This document shows, in pieces, positions 17,054 to 24,659 of a stretch of DNA of 45,595 nt (the first letter of the stretch is position 1; every line of letters begins with the position of its first letter). Location of the stretch: assembly GCA_016927115.1 (NCBI GenBank), contig JAFGNH010000153.1:1-45595 (forward strand). Direction: 5' to 3'. The notes under the pieces were generated by a model. The model did no database searches, had not been told where the DNA came from, and saw only the letters and a list, made by a program, of their open reading frames with translations. The position numbers and the translations under genes are program-made. This DNA is from Anaerolineales bacterium (lineage in GTDB: Bacteria; Chloroflexota; Anaerolineae; Anaerolineales; E44-bin32).

Positions 17054-18651
17054 TGGATTTCCCTTTCGATTCCCGCATTCAAGCGCGTATAGACAGGTTT
17101 CATACGGCGGTAGATCTGTTTGAAGATGTCGAAGCGTTCTGCATACAGAGCTTCATTGGCGGGATCCGGTTCGTAGATATCCTTGAAACGGATCAGATCA
17201 GGAATATCTTCAAATGAGATCGCTCCGATACCGGACGCTGCCAACCAGGCTGCACCGACTGCGTTGGCCCACATCGGGTCCTGCACCTGCTTGATACGGA
17301 TCTGCATCACATCGGCGAAGATCCGGCACCAGGCATCCGACTGGGCGCCGCCGCCGACGATGTGGATACATTCCGGTTTTCGTCCGAGGAATTTTACCAC
17401 CGGTTCGAGCAGCCAGCAGGTGTTCAGGGCGATGCCCTCCAGGAAGGCGCGGATGATGTCGCTGCGGTCGTTGTGCAGCGAGAGGTTGTAGAGGCCGGCG
17501 CGCAGGTTCTTGTCTTCGACAGGAGCCCGTTCTCCCCAGATCCAGGGAGTGTAAATCACGCCGTTGGCCCCGGGCGGCACCCGCTCAGCGATCTCATCCA
17601 GCACTTTGAATATATCCGGTTTGTCTGCTTCCTGCAGCAGTTCATCTTTATTGTAGATGATCTTGTCCCGCAGGAAGGTCAGGTTCCCGCCGGCTGTAGC
17701 TTGCAGGGCGATGAGGAGATATTTCCCGGGAACGGCGCAGGGGACAGAAGCGAGTGATGCACCGATGTCCGTTTTCTTGAAAGGAACATGAGCTGCCATC
17801 CAGGAGGAGGTGCCGATGTAGATGTGGGGGAGGTAGTCTTCCACTGCGCCGGAGCCGATGGCAGCGGCGGTGCTGTCGATCGCACCGGCTACGACCTGCA
17901 CATCATTCCCCAGGCATAGTGCGTTGGCGACTTCAGGCAGCAGCGGGCCGAGTACTTCGGTGCAGGGTACGATCTCGGGAAACTTTTCCCTGTCGATCCC
18001 GCTGCGGTTTACCAGGCCGGGATCATAACGGATGTTGTCCGGATCGCGGTTATCGGTTACCCAGGAGGTGAGGATAGAATCAAATGTGGCGGTGAAGCGC
18101 CCGGTCAATTTGAGGTTCATGTAGTCGAGGACGTTGAGGAATTTAAACGTGTTCTCATAGATTTGCGGATACACATCACGGATCAGCAGCATGTGGGCGG
18201 CGGGATCCTTGCCTGTCATAGAGGGCATACCGCCGGTTTGGCGGATCCAGCGCAGAGTCTGAAGCAGTCCGGCGCCGGTGACGTTGAGTATTCCCTTAAA
18301 GTGGCGTTTGAGGTGGGGTGCGCCGCGCATGTCCATCCAGAGCACACAGTTGCTCAGGGCACGGCCGTCGCGGTCGACAGGGATTGTGCCTTCGCCCTGG
18401 GTGGAGCAGCAAACCGCTTTGATACGTGTTTTTTCAGGATTGACCTTGCGGATAAGCCGGGTTGAGGTGTTCAGGAAAGCCTGCCACCATTCCTGCGGCG
18501 ACTGTTCCACACCACCATCCCCGGTCATATACAGCTGGAGCGGCTCTGATTCCCAGCCCAGTACCCGGCCGGAAACTGTGACCAGGGCAACTTTCATACT
18601 GGACGTACCGAGATCTACCGCCAGAAAGACAGGATCTTTGCCTTCACCCAT
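17050..18651 (-). CDS. FGGY-family carbohydrate kinase
   Basis: A 533-residue kinase, at the long end of the FGGY family (xylulokinase, L-fuculokinase and relatives). The phosphate loop AVDLGTSSMK is at about residues 11-20, the stretch VAGAIDSTAAAIGSGAV is mid-protein, and the C-terminal signature is HIVGGGAQSDAWCRIFADVM. An AGAGGAAATC ribosome site precedes the ATG. Together with the class II aldolase in the same operon it forms the kinase/aldolase pair seen in fucose-, rhamnose- or tetritol-type pathways. The exact sugar cannot be assigned. It differs from the other FGGY kinases in the window, so it is unlikely to be a recent duplicate. Confidence 0.88.
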   Translation of the reverse strand: MGEGKDPVFLAVDLGTSSMKVALVTVSGRVLGWESEPLQLYMTGDGGVEQSPQEWWQAFLNTSTRLIRKVNPEKTRIKAVCCSTQGEGTIPVDRDGRALSNCVLWMDMRGAPHLKRHFKGILNVTGAGLLQTLRWIRQTGGMPSMTGKDPAAHMLLIRDVYPQIYENTFKFLNVLDYMNLKLTGRFTATFDSILTSWVTDNRDPDNIRYDPGLVNRSGIDREKFPEIVPCTEVLGPLLPEVANALCLGNDVQVVAGAIDSTAAAIGSGAVEDYLPHIYIGTSSWMAAHVPFKKTDIGASLASVPCAVPGKYLLIALQATAGGNLTFLRDKIIYNKDELLQEADKPDIFKVLDEIAERVPPGANGVIYTPWIWGERAPVEDKNLRAGLYNLSLHNDRSDIIRAFLEGIALNTCWLLEPVVKFLGRKPECIHIVGGGAQSDAWCRIFADVMQIRIKQVQDPMWANAVGAAWLAASGIGAISFEDIPDLIRFKDIYEPDPANEALYAERFDIFKQIYRRMKPVYTRLNAGIEREIQ

Positions 18652-18692
18652 GATTTCCTCTTTCGTATAGGCCGGATTGCTGTCGTATTTTT

Positions 18693-20144
18693 TTAAACAC
18701 CTTCGATATTGGAAAGTACCGCTTCAAATTTACCAAGTGCTTCATCTATAACCTTTTCCGTATCAGCCATGCTGGTATACAGGCGGCTGCCGGCGAGGGT
18801 GATCAGCCCGTTGGCCATGTACGCCGCACCCATTTCTTCCATCATATGCTTGCGGGCTTTGAGTTCACGGGCCAGACGGAGCGGGTGGTGGAAATCGAGA
18901 AGCATGACCGCAGCCGTTTCCAGGTGCACAATGGAACCCTGATTGAAGGCTACGAAGGGCAGGTTGTATTTATCGATGATCTTTTGCAGGCCCGCTGTCA
19001 TGCGGTCCCCGGCCCTGCCTGCGATCACCGGTGCGTTGGTGCGTTCCATTTCCAGCAGGGCATGGTACCCGGCCACACAGGAGAGCGGGTTGGCTGACAG
19101 GGTACCGCCGATATAGGCGCGCTCACCGGTGCCGCCGATCCCGGCTGCAAAGCAGCGGATGACGTCGGCCTTGCCGCCAACGCCTCCGGCCATCGGGTAG
19201 CCGCCTGTGATGCACTTGCCGAATATCGTCAGATCAGGAACAACGCCGAAGTATCCCTGCGCGCCGCCCATACCGAGCCTGAAGCCGCTGACAACTTCGT
19301 CGAAAATCAACAGGGCGCCGAATTCATCGCAGAGCTCGCGCACCTGCTGATTAAACTCGAACGGCACCGGCCTGGTCCCGGATTCGGGGCCGACAGGTTC
19401 GACAATCACAGCAGCTGTGCCGCCTCGCAGGCGGTTCGTTATAAGCTTGCGCCGCAGGGCGCCGATGCTGTTCGGGTAGAATTCCTGCGTATTCGCGCTG
19501 GCGCCGCGCGGGATGCCTTTGGCTTCGAATCGGCCAGTACCCGGAATGTGCAGGCCGTATACCATCGAGTCGCTCCAGCCGTGATAGGCTCCGCCGACCT
19601 TGATGACTTTCTTCTTTTTCGTGTAAGCACGGGCTGCGCGAACGGCGGCCATCACCGACTCCGTGCCTGTTCCAAGCATACGGAACATTTCAATCGAGGG
19701 CATGAAGCGCTGGATCAGTTGAGCCAGCTTCAGCTCGTATTCGTGAAAGAGACCGGTCACCGGGCCGCAGTGATCGAGCAAATCGATCACGTGATCACGG
19801 ACGACATGGTAGTTGCTGCCGAGTATGGTGGGACCGCCGGCCTGAAGGAAATCGATATAGCGGTTGCCGTCCACATCCCACAGGAAGGCGCCTTCGGCTT
19901 TCTCGATGGCGATCGGAAAGGGATAGTTGAAAGCAAGGTTATGCTGCACACCGCCCGGAATAATTTTCTGGGCTTCGTCAATCAATTCCTTTGAGCGCGT
20001 GCAGCTGTTCTCGAAATAGCCGAGATACTCGGCCATTTTATCGCGCCGCACCGGCCGCAGGGGCTGTGCGACGAGCGCGTTCAACTTTTTATAGATTTTT
20101 TCAACATCGGGGTAGTGGGAGATGGCGTACTGCTGTTCGGTCAT
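18693..20144 (-). CDS. Class III PLP-dependent aminotransferase (GSA-aminomutase-like)
   Basis: A 483-residue fold-type I enzyme. Seen residues: PLP-stacking YHGW at 187-190, FDEVVSGFR with Asp282, and the Schiff-base lysine K310 in FGKCITGG. The layout is that of glutamate-1-semialdehyde 2,1-aminomutase and related omega-transaminases. The start at 20144 is set by AGGAGAAG seven bases upstream; the longer frame to 20303 lies in the aldolase gene. No haem-pathway gene is nearby, so true GSA aminomutase activity is unlikely. Its place between a sugar aldolase and a sugar kinase suggests that it handles an amino sugar, an amino alcohol or an aldehyde released by the aldolase. Confidence 0.87.
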   Translation of the reverse strand: MTEQQYAISHYPDVEKIYKKLNALVAQPLRPVRRDKMAEYLGYFENSCTRSKELIDEAQKIIPGGVQHNLAFNYPFPIAIEKAEGAFLWDVDGNRYIDFLQAGGPTILGSNYHVVRDHVIDLLDHCGPVTGLFHEYELKLAQLIQRFMPSIEMFRMLGTGTESVMAAVRAARAYTKKKKVIKVGGAYHGWSDSMVYGLHIPGTGRFEAKGIPRGASANTQEFYPNSIGALRRKLITNRLRGGTAAVIVEPVGPESGTRPVPFEFNQQVRELCDEFGALLIFDEVVSGFRLGMGGAQGYFGVVPDLTIFGKCITGGYPMAGGVGGKADVIRCFAAGIGGTGERAYIGGTLSANPLSCVAGYHALLEMERTNAPVIAGRAGDRMTAGLQKIIDKYNLPFVAFNQGSIVHLETAAVMLLDFHHPLRLARELKARKHMMEEMGAAYMANGLITLAGSRLYTSMADTEKVIDEALGKFEAVLSNIEGV

Positions 20145-20173
20145 TTCTGTACTTCTCCTGTGAGCTTCAGGTT

Positions 20174-20845
20174 TTAATGCCGGCCTTCGCTGTATTTTTT
20201 CTGATCCTTTTTCAATTTGGCAAAAGCCACTTCCCGAACGATCAGCGGGATAGTGTGGGCTTCTTTCTCTGTACACAGAGTCAGCAGGTAGGCCAGCGCA
20301 CATTTGTCAAGTATTTCTACATTGTGGATCGCGCGCTGCATCGAGTCGCCAAATACCAGCGCGCCGTGGCTGGCCATCAGGTAGGCGTTATGGTGAGTGC
20401 CGATATGTTTAACGATGGTCTTCTTCAGCATTCCGGTGCCGGACGGTGCATAGGGGATAACATCAACCGACCGTCCCAGGAAGCGCACCTGTTCATCGAA
20501 CAGGGCAGGGATGCCGGTGCGGATGCTGGCCAATGTACTGGGGTATACCTGGTGGGTGTGGATGATGGTGTGGACATCGGGCCGGATCTGATAGATTGCT
20601 GCGTGCATGCCTGATTCAACAGACGGCTTCAACCCGCCTTCCAGGTGCTTCAGATCAAAATCCAGCACACACACATCTTTGATCTGCATCTCTGAATAAT
20701 CAAAGTTGGAGGGTGTGATAGCGAAGGCTTCTTCTCCCGGCAGACGGACCGACAGGTTACCTCCGGTTGCACTCAGGAACCCTTTTTCCAGCAGTCTGTG
20801 TGCTGCGCTGATAATGGTTTCTTTCGCTTTTTGCATTTCTGGCAC
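20174..20845 (-). CDS. Class II aldolase/adducin-family protein (fuculose-phosphate-aldolase-like)
   Basis: A 223-residue zinc aldolase. The residues that match L-fuculose-1-phosphate aldolase are E77 (VESGMH), H96 and H98 (HTH) and H160 (ASHGA), with the phosphate-binding TGGN at 27-30. It would cleave a ketose phosphate to DHAP plus an aldehyde, or epimerise a pentulose phosphate. The GTG start at 20845 has GGAGG seven bases upstream. First gene of the four-gene operon; its promoter and operator are shared with the divergent tetR gene. Confidence 0.88.
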   Translation of the reverse strand: MPEMQKAKETIISAAHRLLEKGFLSATGGNLSVRLPGEEAFAITPSNFDYSEMQIKDVCVLDFDLKHLEGGLKPSVESGMHAAIYQIRPDVHTIIHTHQVYPSTLASIRTGIPALFDEQVRFLGRSVDVIPYAPSGTGMLKKTIVKHIGTHHNAYLMASHGALVFGDSMQRAIHNVEILDKCALAYLLTLCTEKEAHTIPLIVREVAFAKLKKDQKKYSEGRH

Positions 20846-20862
20846 GCCTTCACCTCCGCAAA

Positions 20863-20877
20863 CTTTACACTGTAAAG
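20863..20877. promoter_or_regulatory. Palindromic operator O1
   Basis: CTTTACA-C-TGTAAAG is a perfect 15-bp palindrome. It lies at the predicted transcription start of the aldolase operon and shares the pattern CTTnACAnTGTnAAG with O2; the two centres are 30 bp apart, about three helical turns. Confidence 0.8.
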
Positions 20878-20899
20878 ATAATAGAATAGAAACTTGACA
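20878..20899 (-). promoter_or_regulatory. Promoter of the aldolase-aminotransferase-kinase-MFS operon
   Basis: On the minus strand TTGACA (20906-20901), a 17-base spacer and TATTAT (20883-20878). The -35 box lies inside palindrome O2. Predicted start near 20871 gives a leader of about 26 bases with a good ribosome site. The listed span covers the -10 box and most of the spacer. Confidence 0.75.
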
Positions 20900-20909
20900 G
20901 TGTCAAGTT
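20891..20909. promoter_or_regulatory. Palindromic operator O2
   Basis: AACTTGACA-G-TGTCAAGTT is a perfect 19-bp palindrome. Because TTGACA occurs on both strands within it, it contains the -35 boxes of both divergent promoters. A bound TetR dimer would shut off both at once. Confidence 0.85.
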
Positions 20910-20922
20910 CGTATCCTAAGAT
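20894..20922 (+). promoter_or_regulatory. Promoter of tetR, predicted to give a leaderless mRNA
   Basis: TTGACA (20894-20899), 17-base spacer, TAAGAT (20917-20922). The predicted start of transcription, seven bases later, is the A of the tetR ATG at 20929. No Shine-Dalgarno sequence is present before that ATG. Confidence 0.65.
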
Positions 20923-20928
20923 TAGTGT

Positions 20929-21540
20929 ATGTCCAAAGATGCTTACCATCATGGGGATCTGAAAAACGCGCTCATTCAGGCGGGAGCTGAAATTCTCGCT
21001 CGCGAAGGCACGGCCGCTCTTTCATTGCGCAAGGTGGCTGCAAAAGCCGGGGTGAGCCATTCCGCTCCGTACGCGCACTTTAAGGATAAACAGGCCCTGA
21101 TTGCCGCGATTTCAGCGGACGGCTTCAACCGGCTGTATGAGCAGGTGTCACTAACGGCGGAGAGCTATGCAGAGGATCTGCCGGCCATGCTGCTCAAAGT
21201 GGCCAATGCATACGCTTCGTTTGCACTTCAAAATCCGGCGTGTTTCAAGGTGATGTTTTCCGGTGTGCTGGAAAAGGAAAAGGAATACCCTGAATTTGTT
21301 GATGCCTCGCAAAGGAATTTCCGCCAGCTGGAGGAATTGGTCGCACAGTGGCAGGCTGGGGGACTGTTGAAGGCCGGTGATGTGCAGCTGCAGGCAACAG
21401 CCCTCTGGAGTCTGGTGCACGGCTTTATTGCCCTTTTGCTCGAAAATCAGATCTCTTCACGTATTGTGAATCGGTATCCGATCAACGTGCTGCTTTGCAG
21501 ATTGGTCGATCAGATCACCCTGGTCGACCTGGAATGCTGA
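20929..21540 (+). CDS. TetR/AcrR-family transcriptional regulator
   Basis: A 203-residue regulator. The N-terminal helix-turn-helix is at about residues 27-50 (LSLRKVAAKAGVSHSAPYAHFKDK), followed by an all-helical ligand-binding domain. The start YHHGDLKNALIQAG is typical of the subgroup with a WHG C-terminal domain, and a matching LVHGFIALL is found near residue 165. Divergent from the aldolase operon and preceded by two palindromes of the right size, so it most likely represses both that operon and itself. The stop codon TGA is followed at once by a CGCTGA repeat motif. Confidence 0.9.
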   Translation: MSKDAYHHGDLKNALIQAGAEILAREGTAALSLRKVAAKAGVSHSAPYAHFKDKQALIAAISADGFNRLYEQVSLTAESYAEDLPAMLLKVANAYASFALQNPACFKVMFSGVLEKEKEYPEFVDASQRNFRQLEELVAQWQAGGLLKAGDVQLQATALWSLVHGFIALLLENQISSRIVNRYPINVLLCRLVDQITLVDLEC

Positions 21541-21697
21541 TAACGCTGAAGTGCTATTGTTATGGAAACGTTTGCCGGAAGAAGATGTAAAAAAGGTTGA
21601 TGATATTCCTGGAATTAATTTGCCGTGACAAGAGGGTAAACCAGGACAATGAATTTTTCAGCGTCTTCAGCGTTCTTTTTCCTCAGCGTCCTCAGTG
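21541..21697. repeat. Gap between convergent genes with CGCTGA-type repeats
   Basis: AACGCTGAAG occurs at 21542-21551. On the minus strand, repeated ACGCTGA/GACGCTGAGG blocks fill about 21657-21697, directly after the stop of the GNAT-like gene. No clear intrinsic terminator is seen. Confidence 0.6.
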
Positions 21698-22819
21698 TTA
21701 TAAGTGGCGGATGTAGCAGCGGCGGCGTTTATGCTGCCGTGTATTGAAAAACTTCCACTGTGCCTGGACCTGGCGGTTGGTTTCCAACTCCGGGTTGGAT
21801 TCTACTGACAAAATCCCGTGTTCGTGGAATACCTTCAGGATTCGATCCATCATGATCGCGTTGATTCCCTTGCCCTGGTAAGAACGCCGGACGGCGATGA
21901 GGTAAAGGTCTGCTTTCTTGTTCTTCTTAAACGCTCGCAGCAGGTGGATAAAACCGAAAGGAAACAGCTTTCCACCGGATTTTTGCAGGGCAAAAGACAG
22001 CGACGGCATACTAATACCGAAAGCAACCAGGCGGTCGTTTTCATCGAGAACGATCGGTACGAAATCCGGAGTAATGAATCCAAAATATTGTTTGGTATAG
22101 GCTTTACGTTGTGCAGGTGTCAACGGTACGACGCTGTACAGGTCCTGGTAGGCTTCATCGAGGACCTCAAACAGCTGATCTGCATACTTCAACATTTCCT
22201 TTTTATTGCGTGGTTCAAGAAGATGGACCTTGCTGCGCTGTGCGGCGGTTTCAGCAACGCGGGTAATGGTTCCATTAATTTCGGTGGGAATCGTGATTTC
22301 ATATTCCACCCAGTCGGTATCCTTGATGTATCCGGCGTTCTCCAGGTGTTCCGGGTAATAGGGGTAGTTGTAAATAGTTGCCAGTGTGCCCAGTTCCTCA
22401 AAACCTTCCACAAGCATACCCTCCCGGTCGAGGTCGGTAAAACCCAGTGGGCCGTGCACGGCGGTTTTGCTTTCTTCGAGTGCCCAATTTTCCACCTGCT
22501 TAAGCAGCGCGGTTGAGACAGCCGGATCGTCGATAAAGTCGAACCAGCCGAATCGCATGTAGTGCTGCCCCCACTTCTCGATATGGGCATTGTTCATGAT
22601 GGCGGCAATCCGGCCTGCGATGTGGCCGTTGACATAGGCAAGCCAGTAGCGTGCTTTGCAGTGCGCAAAAGCAGGGTTTTTATCCCAACGCAGTGTGTTC
22701 AGATCATCCGAAAACAGGTTTGGTACCCAGTATGGATTACCACGGTAAAGTGTATGGGGAAATTGGATAAAAAGCTTAAGCTCTCTTCGCGTTTTTACTT
22801 CTTTAATCTGAACAGACAT
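21698..22819 (-). CDS. GNAT-like N-acetyltransferase-fold protein (YghO-like)
   Basis: A 373-residue protein resembling the family of E. coli YghO. The N-terminal half has the pattern YRGNPYWVPNLFSDD and the segment GPLGFTDLDREGMLVEGFEELGT, which is cut here to GPLGFTD and DREGMLVEGF as key blocks. The C-terminal half has a GNAT acetyl-CoA-binding motif VRRSYQGKGINAIM and a conserved ending ETNRQVQAQWKFF. Known members are described as GNAT-related with unknown substrate. Start at 22819 (AAAGGA upstream) is preferred to the ATG at 22888. Not in an operon; it converges with tetR. Confidence 0.75.
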   Translation of the reverse strand: MSVQIKEVKTRRELKLFIQFPHTLYRGNPYWVPNLFSDDLNTLRWDKNPAFAHCKARYWLAYVNGHIAGRIAAIMNNAHIEKWGQHYMRFGWFDFIDDPAVSTALLKQVENWALEESKTAVHGPLGFTDLDREGMLVEGFEELGTLATIYNYPYYPEHLENAGYIKDTDWVEYEITIPTEINGTITRVAETAAQRSKVHLLEPRNKKEMLKYADQLFEVLDEAYQDLYSVVPLTPAQRKAYTKQYFGFITPDFVPIVLDENDRLVAFGISMPSLSFALQKSGGKLFPFGFIHLLRAFKKNKKADLYLIAVRRSYQGKGINAIMMDRILKVFHEHGILSVESNPELETNRQVQAQWKFFNTRQHKRRRCYIRHL

Positions 22820-23364
22820 GGCATGAGTCCTTTGATATTGACCGGGATAATAATAGTTGTGAATCATATCACAAGCTGGATGGTCCATGTAGGAATATGG
22901 ATAAACACTTCCCGCTTTTTTCTCAGATCCTTATCCCGATTTTCTGGGTTGGCAGAATCCACAGAATCTTCACGATGCGATTAATAAAGATTCCCTCTGG
23001 AATTGAGATGCTATACAACATTCCCGGCTTTAATCCGGATGTGCAGATAACGTGGAACACGTCTTTGGATTTTCAGATTCCATTCCTTCGTAAAATGGTA
23101 AAAAACCGGATAAAACAGACATCTTCCAAATCTGTTCAGATCCATACCCGGGAAAAAACCAGGAGTCCGCGGCTTCGGGAGGGGGCCGGGTGTGATTATT
23201 GGATAGCCGGCATCGTACTTCAGACTGTTATTTCCGCCCGGTTTCTGTTCCAGGACAACACCCTTCGGCCGGAAAGATACCTGTCTGAAGAAGGGGAGAG
23301 AGGGGGAAAATGCAGATTGCGCATCGGATTATCCGTAAATATTAGACATTCGCTGAATTTTCTA
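22820..23364. other. Intergenic stretch with no supported gene
   Basis: A 214-codon plus-strand frame crosses this stretch and runs into lacI in another frame; it has no ribosome site and no family resemblance. The promoter of the minus-strand GNAT gene should be here, but I see no clear boxes. Confidence 0.45.
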
Positions 23365-23393
23365 TTGACAAGCGCTTTTAAATTTTGTATGCT
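23365..23393 (+). promoter_or_regulatory. Promoter of lacI (arabinose cluster)
   Basis: TTGACA at 23365-23370, a 17-base spacer, TATGCT at 23388-23393. An AAGCGCTT palindrome overlaps the spacer, and the operator repeats begin directly after the -10 box. Confidence 0.75.
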
Positions 23394-23430
23394 GTTATCG
23401 ATAACGGGAACGATAACGGGATCGATAACA
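23394..23430 (+). promoter_or_regulatory. LacI-type operator: palindrome plus three CGATAAC repeats
   Basis: GTTATCGATAAC (23394-23405) is a perfect 12-bp palindrome with the central CG typical of LacI sites. CGATAAC then recurs at 12-bp spacing, at 23399, 23411 and 23423, each followed by GGGA or a variant. It lies on the predicted transcription start, consistent with autoregulation. Confidence 0.75.
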
Positions 23431-23452
23431 TATAAACAGCGGAAGCGAACTC

Positions 23453-24490
23453 ATGGAAGAATTCAGAAAACGACCAACGATCAAAGAGGTAGCTGCCGTA
23501 GCGGAGGTGTCTACACAGACAGTATCCCGGGTTATCAATAACCGCCCCGATGTTGCTGATGAGACACGAGAACGGGTCAAGAGAGTAATTAACGAAATGG
23601 GGTATCGGCCCAGCGCACTGGCCCGCAGTCTGATCAGAAACCGGAGCTACACTATCGGTGTGGTGACTGCTGGTCTGAAGTATATCGGCCCTTCCCGGAT
23701 CCTTAACGGCATTACATGCACAGCTGAAGAAGCCGGATACTCCCTGATCCTCCAGGAGCTGCCGCGGTTTACCGTCATTGATTTTATGCCGGTTTTTAAT
23801 AACTTGCTTTCCCGTCATGTGGACGGGATTATCTGGGCTGCACCGGAAATTGGAAACAATCGGGATTGGGTGGATGATGCTGAATCGAAAATCAGCGTCC
23901 CGATTGTGTACATGACAATGGAAACAAGGAAAGGGATATCCATCATCTCTGTGGATAACTGCGAAGGAGCCAGACTGGCAGTATCCCATCTGCTGGACAA
24001 TGGATATCGTCATATAGGTCACATCGCTGGCCCGTTGGAGTGGTGGGAATCGAAAAAGCGTTTTATGGGGTGGAGAGAAACACTGATGGCGGCCGGATAC
24101 TCTGAGGAGAATTGCCACTGGGTGGAGGGGAATTGGTCCTCGTCCAGCGGTGCAGAGGCTGCCAGGAAATTACTCGATCAGTATCCGGATATGGATGCAG
24201 TTTTTTCAGCGAATGACCAGATGGCTCTGGGTGCAATGTCTGTGATCCATGCCCGGGGGTTGACTATCCCGGAGGATATTGCTATTGCCGGCTTTGATAA
24301 TATGCCCGAATCAGAATTTTTCTGGCCCCCGTTGACAACCATTCAACATGATCAACATCAAGCTGGTGCACTGGCAGTACAGGAAATCATCCGATTGATT
24401 GAATCTCTTCATAATCACACAGCACCAGAAGCAAAAGCAAATATCCTGATACCGGAAATCATCGTGCGGCAAAGCTCACCGCGTCGTTAA
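23453..24490 (+). CDS. LacI-family transcriptional regulator of the arabinose cluster
   Basis: A 345-residue LacI/GalR protein. The helix-turn-helix TIKEVAAVAEVSTQTVSRVIN lies at about residues 9-29 and the hinge helix follows (PSALARSL). The periplasmic-binding-protein-like effector domain starts with YTIGVV and includes HIGHIAGP, VFSANDQMALGA and IAIAGFDN. It precedes the YtfQ-like transporter and araBDA on the same strand, so L-arabinose or a derivative is the likely effector. This is not the AraC type of enterobacteria nor the GntR-headed AraR of Bacillus. The ribosome site is weak (GGAAG). Confidence 0.92.
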   Translation: MEEFRKRPTIKEVAAVAEVSTQTVSRVINNRPDVADETRERVKRVINEMGYRPSALARSLIRNRSYTIGVVTAGLKYIGPSRILNGITCTAEEAGYSLILQELPRFTVIDFMPVFNNLLSRHVDGIIWAAPEIGNNRDWVDDAESKISVPIVYMTMETRKGISIISVDNCEGARLAVSHLLDNGYRHIGHIAGPLEWWESKKRFMGWRETLMAAGYSEENCHWVEGNWSSSSGAEAARKLLDQYPDMDAVFSANDQMALGAMSVIHARGLTIPEDIAIAGFDNMPESEFFWPPLTTIQHDQHQAGALAVQEIIRLIESLHNHTAPEAKANILIPEIIVRQSSPRR

Positions 24491-24513
24491 AAGGAGGTGA
24501 AGCGGAAATATAC

Positions 24514-24554
24514 AAAAAAAGTGCTTGTCAAAAAGTGTGGTTTCTGACAAGCAC
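24514..24554 (-). terminator. Hairpin that reads as an intrinsic terminator on the minus strand
   Basis: GTGCTTGTCA (24521-24530) pairs with TGACAAGCAC (24545-24554). On the minus strand the stem is followed by seven T (24520-24514); on the plus strand it is preceded by A7 and followed by CTGGGGG. No minus-strand gene lies upstream. A second smaller stem, GCGTGC/GCACGC, lies at 24561-24597. Both sit between lacI and the binding-protein gene. Confidence 0.6.
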
Positions 24555-24659
24555 CTGGGGGCGTGCGCACCAGCATCTGGATAGATGAGAGGCACGCACT
24601 TTGCCAATTATAACGCAGCTTGTTTACAAACATAACCCAAAAAAATGGAGGAAAAGGAA

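Noticed and set aside
18693..20144. Haem-pathway glutamate-1-semialdehyde aminomutase
   Set aside because: The fold matches, but the gene lies in a sugar operon with no tetrapyrrole gene around it, so a specific hemL call is not justified.
22897..23541. Plus-strand frame of 214 codons before lacI
   Set aside because: It runs through the lacI promoter and operator into the lacI gene in another frame, has no ribosome site and resembles nothing.
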